From Hyposmocoma kahamanoa (lineage: Eukaryota > Arthropoda > Insecta > Lepidoptera > Cosmopterigidae), in the NCBI RefSeq assembly GCF_003589595.1, contig NW_020656077.1, positions 2,830,810-2,894,809 on the forward strand: a stretch of 64,000 nt of DNA, written 5' to 3'. Shown here piece after piece: positions 60,671 to 64,000 of this stretch (positions are counted from its first letter, which is position 1; each line of letters starts with the position of its first letter). The notes under the pieces are model-generated. The model saw only the letters and a list, made by a program, of their open reading frames with translations, did not search any database and had not been told where the DNA came from. The position numbers were made by a program, and so were the translations under genes.

Positions 60671-60890
60671 CGACTGCCTCCGTGGCCGAACGGTTACCAT
60701 GCCGGACTGCCACCCAGAGGTCCCAGGTTCGATTCCCGGGCCGGGAGAAATATTTATATGGCCTACATTTATTTCTGTCGTGAGTTTGGGTGTAATTTGT
60801 GGTTGTCTATGTGTGTGTCCATAGCACCCGCGACACAGGGTTTCCCTAGTGCGGGGCTATGTTGAGTGTGTGCGTTATTATTATTTATTC
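60671..60890 (+). mobile_element. tRNA-derived SINE, family A, reference copy
   Basis: CGACTGCCTCCGTGGCCGAA begins the tRNA-like head; the A-box is TGGCCGAACGG and the B-box AGGTTCGATTCCCGG. The body has GAGAAATATTTATATGG and the end TTTCCCTAGTGCGGGGC then TATGTTGAGTGTGTGCG with an ATT-rich tail. RNA polymerase III transcription is expected for such elements (family knowledge). Confidence 0.9.
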
Positions 60891-63800
60891 GGTGTCGGTA
60901 CATGTAATATTTGTTTAAAACATTTAAGACAAAGGATTTCACTTTCGGCCGGTGACCCTTCGTAAGGATAACGACACGTCGGTATGATGCGCTCATCAAA
61001 CGCACTTAGTATTCTTGTCAGCATTTAGTGCGTGCGCGTGTGTCGCTTCTTGACTGCGCGTATCTATTATTCTCGCACTATAGTACACATGCATTATGAG
61101 TTATTGTTTTGCAATGCAGTGAGGGTAGCTTTAATGTTTTACAGCAGCAAGGCGAAGACAAATAAAAAGGTATGGGAATATAAATAGCAAATGGTAATGC
61201 AATAAAATATTGAATATTGAATATTGCACAGACCTAGAGATCGCGACTTACGTTAGAATATTGAACACTGTCACTTACGTCACTTAATTTCGATGAAAGT
61301 GAATTATGTACATGGCAACACAGAATATGAAGTTCTATAAAAAAATATTCCGTCAAAATCATTATTTTTGTCAATGAGTGGCGTAAGAGACGACGTGTCT
61401 GCTTCAATTTTTAAATGAATTTTGTTATTTTTTATTAAGGAATTTATAAACATGAAACAATTTACACATTTCTTTAATTTACTTTAAATTGAACCTACAA
61501 CTCATTTATGTTGTTGCAGTTGGGTGAACATTCTGGAGTACATGTTGTTTACACAAGTGCAATATTAGATCTTTCATCTATTTAACCTTTTAGATTCTGC
61601 AACCGCCTATGTTTGTAGTCTTCGCAAAATTTTTATTAAATTCGAAGAAATTAAGTTCCGTGATTGCTTTGAAAACTTAATTCCCCTCAGACTAGAGTTT
61701 TGCCGAGGGAGTCACTAACTTAATATTAAACCCCGACAGAAAACAAGTGCAGCGAATAAATTGAACGTAGATCAAGTTGATGGAAAACAAGACCTGGGGT
61801 TAAAAACTTTGCTTTTGAAGTGCAAATTGAATTCAGCTGCATTGCTAATAAATTTGAATATTTAGAAATATATTTAGAAATGTATATATACTCTGAATAA
61901 TCAAGTTTAGTTCTTTGACTAGTAGGTAAAAGTAGTTTATGAACGGAGAGCTTTACGCCTCTAAATACATTTGCATCGCTGATTGTACACCTAGCACAGA
62001 TCGACCGGTTCTTGTTATCGTCCCCTCAAAAATATCTCGGAATCTGGGTCAGGAAACCGGCAAATTGCATATTTATTTCCATGTTACCTTTCAAGAAAAA
62101 TATTGTTGTCACTTGAGAATCTAGTAGTAAGCTTTCTCTCTTTTTAAGCTTTACGAGCATGTGGATGAGAATTCTCTTGACAGTGAGTTCGGAAATTGTG
62201 CACCGGTAGCGAATTTGTGACTTCATTTCAAGTCTGTACGTTGAAAACATCAATAACCTCTTTTTAAGACACCCCTTTTTCATTAATGTATTTATCACCG
62301 ACAAAATGACATTATGTTATAATTCGTTATCGTTCTCATTTGGCTACGGTTAAGTCTAACTGACTATTCTTTGTTTCAAATCACGTTCACTTCAATTTAT
62401 AGTACGTACATGAGTATGTACAGATGTGTCTCTACTGTTTCTGTAATCCTCTCTTCAATCAGGTCACTTGAATGGTACGTCAATCAGCATATGGGTACTG
62501 ACTAACTGTAACTATTATTCACCATGTCAGACAAAGATATTCAATAAGCAAGCTGTATGTAAATAAATAATTACAACTCCGACCACAGGACAAGTTTAAT
62601 TACCAAGTTTCAGACTTTGTCAAAGGGAGCGCATCCATCTCTTGTAGAGATCCGATATTTCATACTGCCTGGAATGGTAGGAAGCTCTGTTGATTTACAA
62701 GAGCTTCCCATCAATTTAAGACAGCGTCCAATATCAGTTCTTTACAAGTTCGCCGCTGAGCACGACATAATAAATTGTTAATTTAAAACTTGTCTTCTAC
62801 TGAAGAAGCAAAATTCTAATTTTAAGTAAGATTCTCGTAAACGAACGATCTTTTATTGTTAAATTGAATTTAGAAGTCTTTTGAACCGAATTGTTTCTGT
62901 TTCGTCCCTTTTAAGCCTTGTGTACTGTTACAGTAATTTTTCCACTGAAGTTTTGAGTATTCACTATTATTAGTATTATATTTGGCTTTTTGACTTCGAA
63001 TTTATCTTCCAATGACATAAGAGTATGACGTCAGTTGATTAAATACATTTCTTGTAACGTAGAATACAGTGTGTGCGTATTTATATTGTTTGTATAGTAT
63101 TGCAAAGTGTAAATATTTTGTTTAACGCTATTAAAACAAAGGTTTAAATTTCAAATTTATGCATCAATATTTGTTTATATTAGTTTACCGCGCGAATGTT
63201 AGTGACGGGAATCCGTTTTCATATAACAATACCAATTACGAATGAACCTTAACTTCGGAATTGCAAACAGTACTTAGATATTATATACAACATTTGAGGC
63301 GTGTAAAAGTAAGACGTTCAGAGTAAAAGACGTAGAGATTTTTATAGAATTCTGATACTTTTTGTATAAACTTTCAATACAGGGGTAGTAAAACTCACTA
63401 GTAAAATTTCAAAATTGATATCTTTGTTACTAGATTTACAGTAGCATAAACAAATCCATGTCAGTCCAGTCTTGACACGTTTTTATCTTATCCTGTCAAT
63501 GAAAATTTTGAGATGATGTTTTCCGCTTCTCCGAACATCGTTCAATTGCAGCAGAATCATAACACAGAAAAACATGCAACTTGCAAGTCATAACTGGAGG
63601 CGTTAGGCGGGCCAGGTCACTGGGCGACTTAACTAGATCTCGTTACCGTTACCTTGTGCCGTTATGCCTCAACCACTGCGACAAGGTCTTTGACATTTTG
63701 ACAAAAAATTACTTCAATTAAAAAAAAGCAGATGACAATACTTAATTAGAACCGAAGACGTGTTTAGTATTTTCGTTCAGTGAAAGAATATGCTAATGTC

Positions 63801-64000
63801 GCAAACAGGTACATGTCGTATAAAAAGCAATGACATATTCTAGTTACGTGCCTTTGTATTTTACGTGGAAACCCTCTTTCACGTTAGCAATACTATGTAA
63901 TTATAACGTCAGAAAAAGTTTATTAGTACTGGAGCTGTTCTGTAACCATCCAAACATCTCACGAACGAATACGAACACGTCTTGAAGAATGTTATGCCGT
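60891..64000. other. intergenic, nothing recognised
   Basis: AT-rich sequence to the window edge. A 9-bp inverted repeat GGAAGCTCT/AGAGCTTCC is at 62,681-62,709. Short frames on both strands lack coding character, and I saw none of the repeat families above. Confidence 0.45.

Noticed and set aside
60671..60750. tRNA gene
   Set aside because: Same reason: it is the head of SINE family A.

Overview
The window is AT-rich animal nuclear DNA. Split genes with GT/AG introns, tRNA-derived SINEs, 5'-truncated LINE and Penelope-like relics, and MITE families of the kind common in moths and butterflies point to a lepidopteran. That assignment is an inference from repeat style and protein similarity recalled from memory; no search was run.

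Bases 1-20,679 (+) hold the 3' part of one large protein-coding gene. Seventeen exons can be joined with consistent splice phases into an open frame of 2,177 codons plus a stop. The 5' end, including the expected pleckstrin-homology region, lies upstream of the window. The C-terminal blocks (LLxxLRRRH-type helices, long coiled coil, VQQLVTTLQLQRQELS, LPTTRYADSIDQLL, IPERYIPEK, LSPEEQQKRQEKVESIKKML) are those of the PLEKHA5/6/7 adaptor family, called kramer (kmr) in flies. One exon (1,359-4,691) codes for 1,111 residues of acidic, serine-rich, mostly disordered protein and is phase-symmetric, so it could be skipped without a frame change. A second possible terminal exon lies at 20,151-20,191.

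The introns carry repeats: a foldback element (7,799-8,264), a perfect 25-bp hairpin (8,878-8,948), a PIF/Harbinger-like element with a TTA duplication (9,758-10,224), a 5'-truncated Penelope-like element with a GIY-YIG domain (about 10,440-11,590), a tRNA-derived SINE (12,861-13,060), a MITE ending 53 bp before an exon (13,732-13,922) and a near-perfect 26-bp hairpin (15,659-15,715).

From 20,680 to about 30,100 there is 3' UTR grading into downstream DNA with several AATAAA signals; where the transcript ends is not decidable here. It contains a hAT-like element with an imperfect 8-bp duplication (24,886-25,418), foldback elements (28,409-28,719 and 29,115-29,247) and a strong 63-nt hairpin (23,215-23,277).

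From about 30,100 to 64,000 I see no convincing host gene. This part is a mosaic of repeats: a retroposon-like family with about 13 copies, tRNA-derived SINEs, a roughly 450-bp family beginning with GACTTCAAAAAAGGAGGAG, three copies of a MITE with TCGATACCTCC ends, relics of Tc1/mariner transposase and of non-LTR reverse transcriptases, and three clear nested insertions (52,090-52,508, 55,320-55,790 and 57,650-58,652) that give relative insertion ages. I found no CRISPR, operon or clearly new molecular system. The items most worth a second look are the skippable giant exon, the alternative terminal exon, the isolated hairpins and the nested insertions.
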